DNA of 64,000 nt. Source: Cunninghamia lanceolata (lineage: Eukaryota; Streptophyta; Pinopsida; Cupressales; Cupressaceae). This document shows positions 48,545 to 60,665 of the stretch, one piece after another (the first letter of the stretch is position 1; every line of letters begins with the position of its first letter). The stretch spans positions 310,001-374,000 of the forward strand of contig BSBN01001150.1 in assembly GCA_027924645.1 (NCBI GenBank), in the 5' to 3' direction. The notes under the pieces are model-generated. The model worked only from the letters and a program-made list of their open reading frames with translations, did no database searches and had not been told where the DNA came from. Position numbers and translations under genes: made by a program.

Positions 48545-49500
48545 TAATTTTTGGGGTTTGTAAATGTGTTTTATGAAATCTGGGTGATTGCAGCATTTTT
48601 GCTTATACTGGCAGCATTTCCGGCTGTTCTAACGCGTCCAGGAGGCTTGAGAAGGTCAGATTTGGCTTTCGTTTCATCGAAATTGGAGATCGTCAAAAAT
48701 AGTTGCGGAACCGGGGTTTCAAGCTCAAATCTGACAACCAACTTGCATATTTGGTGTTTTCAATCAATATTGTAGGTTCCAACATGCCTTTGCCTATCCT
48801 AGGTAGCCGATTCAGCCTTTGCATGCTGTTTTTTTGGTTGTTGGGGTCGTTTTTTTGTTACTAAAGGCGTTTTGTTTACATTAGAAATACATCTTCTGTA
48901 CATCAACAAGAAAAACGCCTTCTGGGTTTTGTTCGCAACATCGAAAAACCATCTGGGTATTTTTTAGTTTTTGCATGCAGTCTGTATATTTTGCAGAATC
49001 GAACTCAGAAAACTATAGCAGTACCCCTCTCCGTTGGCAGTTGCAGATTTGAAGGCAATTTTCAAATGCTTCGTTCTTGCTCATACGAACTCCGTTTCTC
49101 ACAATTTTTTTGTGATTTTGGCTTTTTTTTGTGCTCTATGCACTAGTGCAGACGTTTTTTTATTTTGATGCAGAAAATTTCTAGAAATTACAGATTCTCA
49201 CCCATGACATTGCACAGTTTTCGATTTTGGAACTTTGGAGGATCATAACTTTCACATACGACCTTGTATTGAGGCGATTCTTTTTTTGAAAGTGCATGAT
49301 TTTTCGAGTAGATTGCAGTGGTGCTGTTAGTTTTGCTTGGCTAAGTCTCAGTATTGTAATTTCAACATACACTCAATTTGTGAGGGTTTTGTAATGCATT
49401 GAAATCAAGACCATTTAGTGGCAGTTGTAAACGCACTAATATAAAGTGTGAAATCATATTTTCTTGGGGGGGTTCTTTGATTGAGTGAAAAGGGGGGTTG
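48545..49500. other. Probable 5' non-coding region of the second copia; no 5' LTR
   Basis: T-rich, non-coding. I searched it for the start of the 3' LTR (TGTTAGTGTAGG) and for TGGTATCAGAG and found neither, so the 5' LTR and primer site of the element at 49500-54236 seem to have been deleted. Confidence 0.45.
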
Positions 49501-49554
49501 TCTGGGTTGTGTTCTCTTCTTTTCAACATTTCTTTTCTACATTTCTTCATCATA

Positions 49555-52500
49555 GATCAAACAATTGTGCCCATTCTAACTCCTTACAACTACTTTGAGT
49601 GGAAATCACGGATGACAATCTACTTAAGGAAAGCTGGATTACATAGGATAACTATGGGACTTGAAACTGAACCTGCTAAAGATGAAGATAAGCCTAAGTG
49701 GTTTAACAAATGTGATGAGGCATATGGAATATTGTGTTTGTCTGTTTCTCCTGATTTGCTCTTTCACATTGAGTCTTTAAATTCACCAAATGAAATCTGG
49801 ACAAAGCTAGAAACACTATTTGGCACACAAGATTCAATGAGGGGTCATATGTTGGAAAATGAACTAATTAGTTTAAGTCCAGGCAATTTCAACACAATCC
49901 AGGATTTCTTCACAAAATTGAAATCACTAAGGTTGCAGTTAAAATAATGTGGAATTAAAAAGAAAGATGAACAACTGATTCTTAGTATTCTATCTAAGCT
50001 AAGTTCAGAATATTCTGTATTTGTTTCTACCTTCTATGCTACTAAGGGTGCACTTGGTACTCAATTCACCATGCCATCTTTAGATGATTTTGCTATCTCT
50101 CACTGGGGAATAGGATAAGCTAATCCAGATGGGCACTCTTAAGTCCTCTAAGTCACATGCCTTGGCAGCCAACCAAGGCACAAAAGAACAGAAAGGACAA
50201 AGTAGTAACAACAAGAATAAGGATAAGAAACAAAAGAATAACAAGGAGAAGAAGGATCAGATACCGGTTGCTTCAAAAGCAACTAATGAGACCCAATCTT
50301 CCAAGGGCGACAAGCCTAAGAAAGAGAAGGTCCAGTGTGCCTATTGTAAAAGACCCGGTCATGATGAACATAAGTGCTTGAAGAAACAAATTGATCACTT
50401 GACACACATTCTTGAGAAGAATAATATCAGTGTTCCTCAAACAGAGTTCAAATGAGAGGTCTGACAAGGCAAAAGAAAACAAGGGGAAAGGAAAGGGCAA
50501 GGCCCTTGTAGCAGTTGCTTCTTCATCGTCCACTTGGGTTCTTGATTCGGGTGCTTCACACTACATGGCTTCATCTAAGGAAGAGCTTGCATCTTTGGAG
50601 CTGTGTACTATGCCTTCTATTTTGATGGGTGATGACACTCCTGTTGAGGTGTGTGGGAGAGGGTTTGTTGATGTGGGTGATGGCACATTCCACGATGTTC
50701 TTTGTGTGCCCTCATTATCAACTAATCTCCTATCAGTATACCAGATCACTCACACAGGTTCAGGCAAGCAAGTTGAGTTCACTCCTGATTCAGTGGAGAT
50801 TCGTGAGTTGCACAGTGGTTCTACAATTGCAGTTGGGAGAGCAGATCATCAGTCACGGCTCTATTTGTTTTCTCACTTTGTTCCTGATCTTCCTTCGACT
50901 GTTTTTCTCACTCATTCTGATGATGTGAGTAGATTATGGCATGAACAGTTTGGCCATCTTAATATTCGCTACTTGCAGCAGCTCAACTAGCAGAGCATGG
51001 TCACAGGGTTGCCTTCAGTTCAACTTTCAGGTGGTGTTTTCCAAGGCTGCATTCTTGGAAAGCATCCTAAGGAAAAGTTTGACAAAGGAAAGGCATGGAG
51101 AGCTTCACATATACTGGAGTTAGTTCATAGTGATTTGGCTGGTCCATTCCAACATCCTTCATTCAGCAGGGCTAGATATGTCCTCACATTCACTGATGAC
51201 TTTTCTCGGTATACTTGGGTGTATTTTCTCAAACAAAAGTCAGAGGTATTTGATCATTTTCAGGACTTCAAAACTTTTGTAGAGAAGCAATCCGGGAAAG
51301 TCATCAAGGTTTTGCGCACTGACAATGGTGGTGAGTATGTCAACCATCGTTTTGAGTGGTTTTGCACTTCAGAGGGGATTGATTTGCAGCATTCAGTTCC
51401 ATACAATCCTCAGCAGAATGGTGTTGTAGAACGAAAGAATAGGTCCTTGAAGGAAATGATGAACTGCATGATTCACTCCATATCTCTTGCACCACAGTAT
51501 TGGACAGAGGCCATTAACTGTGCTTGTTATATCTAGAACCGTGTTCCTCACCGAGCCTTGAAGGGAGTCACTCCTTTTCAAGCTTGGAGCGGTCGGAAAC
51601 CATCAGTTAAGCACTTTCAAGTTTTTGGTTCTCCTGCATGGGCCCACATTCCTGTAGAGAAATGCAAGGCCTTGGATCCGCAAAGCAGACCTTGCATATT
51701 TGTAGGCTATCTTGATGGTGTGAAGGGTTATCGGTTGCTCCACCCTACTACACACGAGTTGTTTATTGAGAGGAGTGTTCAGTTTGAGGAGGGCTCTTCA
51801 AGCTCACTTTCTATCACTTCATCTCCTTCTACATTGACATTGGAGTCACTTGGGATACATGACAGATCTTCTGATGAGTCAGATTCACCTGAGCTGTCTT
51901 CTTCCTCCACTTCCGATGTAGACAGTGATTCAGAGGACTTACCTCCTTCCCCTCCTAGTCATCATTCAAAGGTTGATGATTCTCCTCCAGATTCTCCATC
52001 TTCCGTCCACTTTGGGCTAGACAGACCTTGCAGTCTGCAGGTGATTGGGTTGGGGATCCATCAGACACCAAGCGGACTCGTTCACAGTTCCATGATGCTC
52101 CACATGTCTTCATTGCTACTTCCTCAGGTCCACAGTCTTTTCACGAGGCTTCTGGTATTCCTGAGTGGGATATAGCTATGCAGGAGTATAGTTCTTTGAT
52201 GAGGAACCACACTTGGGATCTTGTCCCTCTTCCTAAGGGAAGAAAACTTGTTCGATGTAAGTGGATCTATCGGACAAAATTTGCAGCAGATGGGGCGGTT
52301 GACAAGCATAAGGCTCGCTTGGTCGCCAAAGGATTCTCCTAGGTTCCTAGGATTGATTACTCTGAGACTTTTGCGCCAGTTACCCGAATGAACTCCATCT
52401 GACTTGTTCTTGCCATTGTTGTAGCAAATCATTGGGAAGTACACCAGATGGATGTGAAGAGTGCCTTTCTTCATGGTGACCTTCAGGAGGAGATCTACAT

Positions 52501-53789
52501 GGAGCAACCACAGGGGTTTGTTCAGGACTCTTCACTTATGTGTCATCTTCGGAAGTCTCTCTATGGCCTCAAATAGGCTCTTCGGGCCTGGTATGCCAAG
52601 ATGTACTCTTTCCTTCTGACAGTTGGGTTCACTCGGTGCCATTCTAATCCCAATGTCTACATTCTGCAGCAGGATGATTCACTCCTATTTCTGGTTCTCT
52701 ATGTTGATGACTTGTTGATCATAGGGAGTTCTTCATCCACCATTGGGGCTGTCGAAACTGCCCTTCATGATAGATTTTTGATGACTGACTTGGGCTTGTT
52801 GCATTACTTTCTCGAGATTGAGATCTACTAGTCTGCTTCCGGGATCACACTCACACAATCCAAGTATGCTCTAGATTTGCTCTCGAGGTTTCATATGGCT
52901 GACTGTAAGCCTGCTCCAACTCATTTTCTTTCTGGAGTCAAACTTGAGGCTCAGTGTTCTTCTCCATTTGTTGATGGCACTTTGTACCGATAGCTTGTTG
53001 GGAGTCTCATTTATCTAACTCATACGAGACTTGACATTTCATATGCTGTAGGCATGGTCTCTCGATTCATGCAGGAGCCTCATGAGCTGCATTGGAAAGC
53101 AACCAAGTGGATCCTTCACTACATTCAGGGTACTCAAAGTTTTGGGATTCACTATGCAGCGGGCATTGAGCTTGACTTGGTGGGCTACACATTCAGATTG
53201 GGCGGGCGATTCTCAGGATCACAAGTCTACTTCAGGTTACAGCTTCTCACTTGGTTTAGGACCTGTTTGTTGGTCGAGCAAGAAGCAGTCTGCTATTGCT
53301 CTATCTTCTACTGAGGTTGAGTATCAGGGGGCTGTGAATGCCAACACTGAGGCCGTTTGGCTTCAGAATCTTCTCACTGAGTTTGGTATCCAGATCAGAC
53401 GGCCATTAGTCATATTTTGTGACAACTAGAGTGCCATTCAGATCTCACGGAATCCGGTCCATCATCAGCAGACCAAACACATTGAGGTCCACATGCACTA
53501 CATCCGGGAGCTCATCCATGGCCATGTCATTGACCTTCGCTACTGTCCGACTTCCGAGCAGGTTGCTGATATCTTCACCAAACCCTTCACTGAGAGCAAG
53601 TTCCTTCATTTGCGAATTTTGCTGGGGGTGCGGGATGCTTCATCTTCTGGGGGGCTTCTTCCTCTCACTCGGAGTCCTGACTCTCTCTACTTTGGGGGGT
53701 CTCTTCTCTCTATCTTTGGGGGGAAATTTTATGTACATGGGTACCTCATCAGGCTTGATTTACCGGGACCCATTTTTACATTCACCTAA
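49555..53789 (+). pseudogene. Copia gag-pol polyprotein, ten in-frame stops
   Basis: Gag (PILTPYNYFEWKSRM...), knuckle CAYCKRPGHDEHKC near 50336, protease WVLDSGASHYM near 50535, integrase with TDNGGEYVN and NPQQNGVVERKN, RT with QMDVKSAFLHGD and YVDDLLIIG, RNase H with SDWAGD and STSGYSF, and an end near SEQVADIFTKPF. Stops: TAA 49945; TAG at 50111, 50988, 51534, 52340, 52574, 52829, 52991 and 53427; TGA 52400. Frame changes occur near 50095 (two-base loss), 50420-50455, 52020 and 53190 (one-base loss). Every stop stands where copia relatives have Gln, or Arg for the TGA. The protein was otherwise well preserved. Confidence 0.9.
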
Positions 53790-53806
53790 GCTTCGCTTAA
53801 GGGGGG

Positions 53807-54236
53807 TGTTAGTGTAGGTTTTTATTTCCTAGATGGGTTATTTATTTTTCCCTATATTCCTAAGTTTTTCCTACACTTCTATTAATCTCGCTTAGGTTAA
53901 TAAAGCATGCTTAATTAGGTGAGTGGTTATGAGGTGTCACCTTCCTACATGTGAGCATCCATTAGCTATCTTTAGTCCAATAGATGGTTGCTCCTCATTG
54001 GTCGGTGTTGCCACCTCCTCCCTCTCCCTAGTCTATATAAGCATGCTACCTGGCTTGTATTTTGCATCTCTTGCTTTTGCATCCTCTTAATGATATTTTG
54101 CTTCTAGCATTTGCATTACTCCCTTGGAGACTAACTTTGTGTTGCTATTTTGATTTCGTATTATTTGCATTCATAGTTTAGATATCTATTCGTTTGCACT
54201 AGTTTTCTGGGTTATTAATCTTTTCAGATTCTAACA
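53807..54236 (+). repeat. 3' LTR of the second copia
   Basis: 430 bp from TGTTAGTGTAGG to GATTCTAACA, right after the GGGGGG polypurine tract at 53801-53806. Ends are inverted (TGTTAG/CTAACA). A TCTATATAAGC TATA box lies near 54032. Confidence 0.85.
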
Positions 54237-54241
54237 AATAA

Positions 54242-54890
54242 TAGTCCCAAATGCTATAAATGATAGCATGAATCAACGTTCGGATGACATAGGAACAGGT
54301 AGCCCAAGTCATAGTGACAACATTGATTTGTCATAGTGACAACATTGATTTGGGTGAAGAGACTCCTAAGAAGAGACCAAAGTGGTGGGAAAGCACCATT
54401 GGAGATGTTCGAGTAAGTGAAATGATTGATGGTAGATCATCAAGCAGCAAGAGCAAGAACAACATAGTCGACTTTGCTCTAATGGCCAATATTTACGGAG
54501 TTTATGAGCCACAAGTGTTTAGGGAGGCAAAAGGAAAACCTAAATGGGAAAAGGCCATGGCAATCGAACATGAGTTATTAAAAATAAGACTTGGGATCAT
54601 AGAATTTCCACCAGGGAAGAAACCCATTGGGTACAAATGGGTGTACATGGTCAAGTACAAGGTAGATGGTACACTAGACAAGTACAAAGCTCGATTTGTT
54701 GCAAAAAGATTTTATAGAGAGAGGGCATTGACTACAAGGAAACCTTTTCTCCTACAACAAAGATGAACACCATCTGATTAGTCCTAGCCATGGCAGCACA
54801 ATTTGGTTGGATAATCGATCAAATGGACATGAAGTGTGCCTTCCTCAATGGAGATTTGGAGGAAGAAGTGCATGTCTCAACCACAGGGTT
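54242..54890 (+). pseudogene. Old copia: RT N-terminal part
   Basis: Frame 54314-54766 gives a linker (KKRPKWWESTIGDV) and the start of copia RT (GKPKWEKAMAIEHELL, PIGYKWVYMVKYKVDG, KYKARFVAK). It goes on through a frame change into NTI.LVLAMA (TGA) and QMDMKCAFLNGDLEEE, then stops near 54890 at an abrupt junction with AT-rich DNA. It has the lineage and strand expected for the missing 3' half of the gag at 47496-48470. Confidence 0.75.
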
Positions 54891-55060
54891 TTCAAGTTAC
54901 AAACTTTAGGATATTCTTTATATTTTATTTGTTTATTCCTTTTTCTGACATTCATAAAGTGGCTTGTCGCCCTTCATTGTAAACCTATATAAAAAATCTC
55001 TCGCTTCTTATTTTATCAATGAATATCTTGGTAATCTTTATGTGCTCGGTTTTCATAATA

Positions 55061-55440
55061 GAAAAGTCATCTTCTAGATGACAAAGAAAACAAGTATTGA
55101 GTAACATTAGGTAAGGTTTTCCAAACTTATGACGACATTGTAGAAGAAGGAGAACCTTGATGCCGAGCTTCCCACGAGTAACCAAAACAACCTCATCATA
55201 ACCTAATCTTTCCACAACTAGTGAACATGCCACAGTGAAAGATGAATGAAGATCTACAAGGCTAGTTTCAATTGGGAGTAGAAAAGAAAATTGGAGCAAA
55301 CCTGGAAGTACGCGTGGAGCATAAGTAGAACTAACATATCCAAAATGCATGCAAGTGTAAGGAGAATGCTTTCACCAGTGGCCATACAATGTAATGAACT
55401 ATGGTTGAGGACCAAGAAAACAAGGAACCGAATTTGACGG
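55061..55440 (-). repeat. Fragment of an element-A family 3' region
   Basis: Aligns with 14471-14690 of element A: shared GAAAAGTCATCTTCTAGA, the ATAAGTAGAAC..AACA block and GGTTGAGGACCAA. The left boundary is abrupt. Confidence 0.6.
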
Positions 55441-55449
55441 TTGTTAGCG

Positions 55450-57180
55450 TTTTATTTCGCACCTTTCAATGTGAACGTAAAATGAATAGATATGCAGTAA
55501 AATCGCTCTTCAAATTAGCAGGGGAAGCTCCCTATAAACTGCTAGATAAAACGTAAAAACGTAATACTTTTGGGTTTTACGATGTATGAAAGGCAAAAAT
55601 GCACTTTCGACCACGAGGCAAGGGTTTTGTGGTTTTTTTTATTGGAAGACCTAAAACACTGAATCTCAGGAAGGTACAGGTGTAAAATAGATTACAGCAG
55701 TATAATGGATCTAAAAATACCTTCAAAACCTAACACCCAATGCTCAAACTTATCCCAAAACACATTAGTTCAGTCTAGAAACAACTCTAAGTACATATTC
55801 CACACAAGGCGCGACAAAACTAGTAGAAAGAACACAAGAAAGAGGGGTGAACCAACTTAGAAACCCCACACTGATACCCTACAGGTACTGCTCAGGACTG
55901 TAGCAATACAGCCAGCATTGGAAGCTCTTAAACATCTTCAAAATCAACACAAAACAACTCTCAAAATCTGCATAAAGTGGGCAGCCTACAACTTAGGATA
56001 GTTTCAATCCATCATGCTCAAACCCTAGCGCCAAGACTTCACCTTGCAAGCAATATGGTACAGCTGTCTTGGAAGAAAAAAGGTATGTCTAGCAAGGTAG
56101 AAACTCTTCACAAACCCCAAACTTTGTTAGCAACTACAAAACTTCATCACATCAATCAAAATACATCAAAATCTCCATTGAAAGCATTCAACCCTAAGAA
56201 AAACTCCATTGAGCACACTCGTGATCTCTGTAGTGAAACCACCAAGACTAGCTAGGGGGGGTTTCATCCCCGAAACTAGACATCTCAAGAGGGTTTCCGT
56301 CCTCAAGAAATTGTGAGTAGAACACAAGTTCTCTCCATATGGAGAAGCAATTTCATAACATGACTAACCTCACAAATGAGCTCCAACTCCTTTTTTATAA
56401 TATTTTGGAGTGACTATAATATTACTTTCTTATTTCCCTCCAAAACTCCTTTTTTGAAATTAAATAATAACCTTTATGTGCACATGACTTCCCTTTATGC
56501 CTAGCACCCCTTCCTGAAGGCACAACTTAAAACATTTTTTGATTAAATAATTATACTTAGTTGTTTTTTAATTTTCCTTCAAAAGACAATTTAAGCAATA
56601 ATTATTTAATAATTAAATTCCTCATCCAAGTTGTAGAAAGCATCTAAACGAAACAAACATGAACTTTTGATCATACTATAATCCTCCTGAGGACTTAGGA
56701 TGATGAACCGAACCAACTGGTGTCGATCTAAAAATGGCCTGCTTCTCCAAGAAGTGTGGAGAGCTCCCCAAAGATCGGAGTCGCATTCTGAAAGCATCAA
56801 GAACCTCACTAAGATCTCTGGACTCATAGCCATGAACAAAACTATCATCTGATCAAACCAGTGCTCTCCGAGAACGTTGGAGTTCTCCCTTACACACCAA
56901 TTAGCCTACGGGAAAACTCAGAAATAGGTTGATTGTTCACAAACAGATTATGCACAAAATAGGGACATTACAATAATTGCAGAGAATTTAAAGTAACTCT
57001 ATAGCCATGCACTTCCTTGTGAAGATCATCCCTTGATAGCAACCTCCTTTTTTTTCAATCGGTCTTTGACAGCAAGCAATCAACCCTTAACAGAAAATTA
57101 CAATTGGCCTTCAACCAAGGAATCTCAACAAACATATTTAAGAATCAATATTTTTTTTTAAAAAAAAAATTGTAAAAATG
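55450..57180. other. Intronic sequence, no gene recognised
   Basis: Open frames such as 55977-56255 lack known domains. An LTR-end-like GGGACATTACA near 56964 matches the end of the LTR at 7928-9366 in that LTR's own (minus-strand) orientation, but no matching start was found. Confidence 0.35.
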
Positions 57181-57189
57181 TCCTAGATC

Positions 57190-57280
57190 ACTGTTCATCT
57201 GTACCACGCCTTACTGTTCATTCATAACTGATCACTGCTCATCCACATCCACACTGTCTGTCACTGTTCATCCATACCAC
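57190..57280. repeat. Short repeats around CACTGTTCATCC
   Basis: Four variants of (C)ACTGTTCAT or CACTGCTCAT with CCATACCAC-like tails occur in about 85 bp. Non-coding. Confidence 0.55.
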
Positions 57281-57461
57281 AAATTGCCTCCTTGGATAGT
57301 GGGTTTGACAACAGATTTCTTCTCCTTTTGATGGCAATTTCCTCTTTGGATAGATTTGATAGTAATTGTACCGACCTCCTTCGACAGAAATTCTCCTTTC
57401 TCCCTTTAATATTCTTTGATCAATGTTCCCTCTCCAAGGGCTTCCTTGCTTTAGATACCAA

Positions 57462-57800
57462 ATGTTGGAAGAAAGAATGCAAAAGGTTTGAGAGAATTGG
57501 ATGGCACACACTTGAATGAGTGTGGCTTATACTTATTATTGAATGCAGAAGTTACGAGGTGGTTGTAACTTAAGTTACTTTTTAAACATAACTAATATGG
57601 TATTATTACTTCATTAACGTAAGCAATAAATGATTGTGTACAAAGTGAACATTATGTCTAGCAATATATTATATCTAATAGAGTAACGATGAACGTGGGC
57701 CATAGATCGATCTTTTGATTGGACGGTTAGCATAGTTGGTTTTAGGATGTCAAAACTTATGCAACGTAGACAGTCACTCACAAGAAGATTTGATGGTCAA
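57462..57800 (-). repeat. Possible LTR end with primer-like site
   Basis: AGATACCAAATGTTGGAAG at about 57455 reads on the minus strand as an LTR end CTTCCAACA followed by TTTGGTATCT, a weak initiator-Met-like primer site. The right LTR boundary and any partner were not found. Confidence 0.3.
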
Positions 57801-57809
57801 CTAAGATTT

Positions 57810-59310
57810 GCATTTGTGAGAAGGACAAGCACTTGCAATATTTAAAGTTTTGTAGTTGGAGGAATAATAGCCTTCATTCAAATTTCAAACTTTGATTTGA
57901 CGATTGGTGCAGTTGGTTTATGACATTCTGGGGTGTCAGACTCTTTGGAGTGCATGCAACTAGATTATAAACAGATCAATGGTTGATGAATTTTTTTAAT
58001 AGTTAAAGCTTCTAATATTCAATGGTATGGATAGGAAAGATCAGATGATGGAGATTTATCCTATGCTTGATTAAAGCTTTTAAGGGAGGATTAAATTGAA
58101 GTACTTGGTGGACAGTCAATGCCATTGGTTTGAAGCCTTGGAGTTTTGTATGAGTAAGGAAGCAGCAATCATTAGTTTGTTTTTAGATCAACAGATGCAA
58201 GTAAATTTTGAGCCCAACCTATGCAAAAAAAATACCGTTTTTATGAAGCTTCCCCTCTGTTAAAAAAAATTGCAAGCCAAGATGTTGTGCCCATGAGATC
58301 AAATGAACTAAATTCATATTCTTGGGAACTACCAATTATAAAATGATTCCTTCTTTGAAAGATCATGATGGCTATACAAGTTGCTACAGCCTTTTCCCAT
58401 GTATTTTTGTGAATATTGCACCCTGCTATTAACCGAAAACTATTTGAATGCTTTATCAATCTTTTAAGCTAATTACTTTAGTGCAACACTTAATTAGGAC
58501 CAACTCTCTTCTTATCAATGCCCAAAAAATCTCTTGTCAATCTATTATGTCTATAACTTGTGTAGTCTCTACAAATGCCGTGGTTACTATCCTCCATCAT
58601 GGATCCTTCTAAAATTTCTCAACATGTAATTAAACCATGATATCAGGACTCCGAAACAAGTTGCATCTTTGATTGACCACACTTTTTGACCCTTTATAAT
58701 ATCACATTTTTATCCCATTGGACAATGCTACACAGTGAGAGACCCAAACTTTGAAGGATTATTGATTGAACTTTATCACAAATTTTATGTGCTTAGGCTT
58801 TCAGAAAAGGATTCTGAATGATTGACCTATAATAATAATTTTTTTTAATGGTTGCTATCCTAAGTGACAACATAGGTAAAGATTTCAACTTTCTTTGGTA
58901 GATTGCATTCAACAAATTCAAAGTGGTCATAAGCCTAAGCTTTTCAGGTAAGTGTGTTAACCTGGTGTAGAGTGAACATTTTGATCAGTGAGCTAATACT
59001 CTACTGTTCCATAGAAGATAACTTGGTTCTCTACAGCCAATATGTGGATTCTAACGTGTGTTTGTCACGTCTCTCTCTCTCTCTATATATAGTGCCATTT
59101 TTTTGCAACTTGGCAGCTTTATGTGGAACTTCCTTCCCCTTATTTTATCCAAGGATAATCCTAATCTACAATTTATTATTTGGTTTTTGAGGTTAAATTT
59201 GTATATGGAACATGCTAAACTAATATCTATATTGTAGTTTTGTCTATTTCTTCAAATGTAGGCTCCATTTGTTTGAGCTTTGACAATTATGATGTGGGTG
59301 TTGAATTGGT
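57810..59310. other. Intronic sequence with one short microsatellite
   Basis: Nothing coding. A (CT)n/(TA)n microsatellite sits at about 59070-59092. Confidence 0.5.
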
Positions 59311-59321
59311 CATCCAAAAAG

Positions 59322-59549
59322 TGTTGGATGTGAAGTCCGACTGTTCATTTCACCTTCCATGCTTTGTCTCTTCGTCTTCCTTGGAAACTATTGTATATAT
59401 ATGAGGGAAAACTTTATGTAAATTGTTGCAAATAATAAGAATACTATTGCCTTGCTTTCATGTCGATGTAGCCACATTGGTGAACCACGTTAAATCTTTT
59501 GTCTATATGTGCTACTTTATATGTTGTTTATTTATCTAATTACTCAACA
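59322..59549 (+). repeat. 5' LTR of the miniature element
   Basis: 228 bp with TG/CA ends, followed by AT and the primer site. Contains TTGTATATATATGAGG as a TATA-like box near 59392 and AATAATAAG near 59431. Confidence 0.92.
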
Positions 59550-59551
59550 AT

Positions 59552-59563
59552 TGGTATCAGAGC
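59552..59563 (+). other. Primer binding site, initiator-Met tRNA
   Basis: TGGTATCAGAGC, an exact match to the standard plant primer site, two bases after the LTR. Confidence 0.92.
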
Positions 59564-59598
59564 ATGTGAAATTCAGAGAGAGCAGGTTGGGCAAAGGG

Positions 59599-60177
59599 TT
59601 TTACAAAGAATGAAGGCTCTAAAGAGATGAATGAAATTCCCCAAGAAAGATATGAAGAATGTGAAGGAAAACAAGATGGTGTGGATGAAACTTATACTGG
59701 CTGCAAGGGTTATAGGTGCAATAAGCCCGTCTTGAGGATTTTAGGAGTGTGCCTCTGTTCCAGGGTTTTACAGAGATTGAAGGCTTTGAAGAGGTGAATG
59801 AAATAGGTTCTTTGGGGAGTCAAATGAAGCGGATTGACTTAACAGGGGAGAATGGGTGTGAGGTAAAACATGTATGCAAAGAACATGGCGTCATTGCAGA
59901 TGAAGGCATGCATGGCAGTTGCTTCTCTGTTGAACTGGTCATGCCTGAAGAAGTCTTATGTAAATCAAGTAATTCTGCACTTGAGCCAAACTTAGATGTT
60001 GAAGAGAGTAAGGTCAATGGAGGAATGGAGGGAAGTCTAAGATGGGATTGTTCCATAAGAAATGTTGTGATCTTGATGTTAGTGGCGCTCTTTGTGTCTA
60101 TTGTCGTTGTGGCATCTGGTAGTCCAGGGCTTCTTCCTTCTGTATTGCTTAATAATCCTTTTGCATTTGGTTAAGTA
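59599..60177 (+). CDS. Captured-looking ORF in the miniature element (C-terminal membrane segment)
   Basis: The open frame 59749-60177 encodes 141 residues. The N-terminal part is acidic and polar (GFTEIEGFEEVNEIGSLG; several Cys). Residues about 105-125 form one hydrophobic segment (VVILMLVALFVSIVVVAS), followed by a short tail, so a tail-anchored or single-pass membrane protein is suggested. The stretch 59599-59640 repeats 59763-59804 (GFTKNEGSKEMNEI against GFTEIEGFEEVNEI), 164 bp apart and one frame off. The original protein thus probably had two related units and later took a one-base shift. No retroviral motif is present. I do not recognise the host family. It is likely a transduced gene fragment. 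Confidence 0.5.
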
Positions 60178-60435
60178 TTCAAACAACAAGTGATAAGTCA
60201 TGCCTTTTGGATTGGTGGGAGTAATTTGAAGAGAAGAAAAGAGAAATGGATATTGAGGTGGTGCCAGTGCGAGCAGCTATGAAGGAGAGTTGTGGAAAAA
60301 GAGGCTTCATATGCAATGGCTTTGGCTTTGGCTTTGGCGTATCAGAGTTTGGGAGTGGTGTACAGGGATTTGAGCACATCACCTCTGTATGTTTACAAGG
60401 GATCAGTAGCATGGATCGGACTTCAAGTGGGAGAT

Positions 60436-60665
60436 TGTTGGATGTGAAGTCCGACTGTTCATTTCATTTTCCCTGCTTTGTCTCTTCCTCTTCCTTGAAG
60501 ACTATTGTATATATATATGAGGGAAAATTTTATGTAAATTGCTGCAAATAATAAGAATACTATTGCCCTGCTTTCCCGTGGATGTAGCCACATTGGCGAA
60601 CCACATTAAATCTCTTGTCTATGTGTGCTACTTTATATGCTGTTTATTTATCTAATTACTCAACA
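60436..60665 (+). repeat. 3' LTR of the miniature element
   Basis: 230 bp, aligning end to end with 59322-59549 apart from scattered transitions and one TA insertion. Followed at once by the duplicated target AAAAG. Confidence 0.92.

Larger units (their letters stand above)
49500..54236 (+). mobile_element. Second Ty1/copia element, 5' LTR missing
   Basis: Copia gene order: gag, knuckle, protease, integrase, RT, RNase H, polypurine tract GGGGGG, and a 430-bp 3' LTR. It lies between the gag-protease part (47496-48470) and the RT part (54242-54890) of an older copia element, so it inserted into that element. The integrase of the older copy and the 5' LTR of this one are both gone, as if one deletion spanned the left junction. 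Confidence 0.85.
59322..60665 (+). mobile_element. Miniature LTR retrotransposon (TRIM-like) carrying a foreign ORF
   Basis: A complete 1,344-bp element: LTRs 59322-59549 and 60436-60665 (TGTTGGATGTGAAG to TTACTCAACA), perfect 5-bp target duplication AAAAG (59317-59321, 60666-60670), a full initiator-Met primer site two bases after the first LTR, and a purine-rich AAGTGGGAG before the second. The 886-bp interior has no gag or pol. It holds a 141-residue frame with a membrane segment and a second short frame, i.e. sequence unlike a retroelement. LTRs differ at about 7% of sites by eye. Confidence 0.92.

Noticed and set aside
49945..53429. TAG recoded as glutamine
   Set aside because: TAA and TGA occur at Gln/Arg positions too and frame shifts are present. 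C-to-T decay explains all of it without a changed code.
56964..56975. Solo LTR ending GGGACATTACA
   Set aside because: Only the 11-base end matches; no TGTAAT start or wider similarity to the LTR at 7928-9366 was found.
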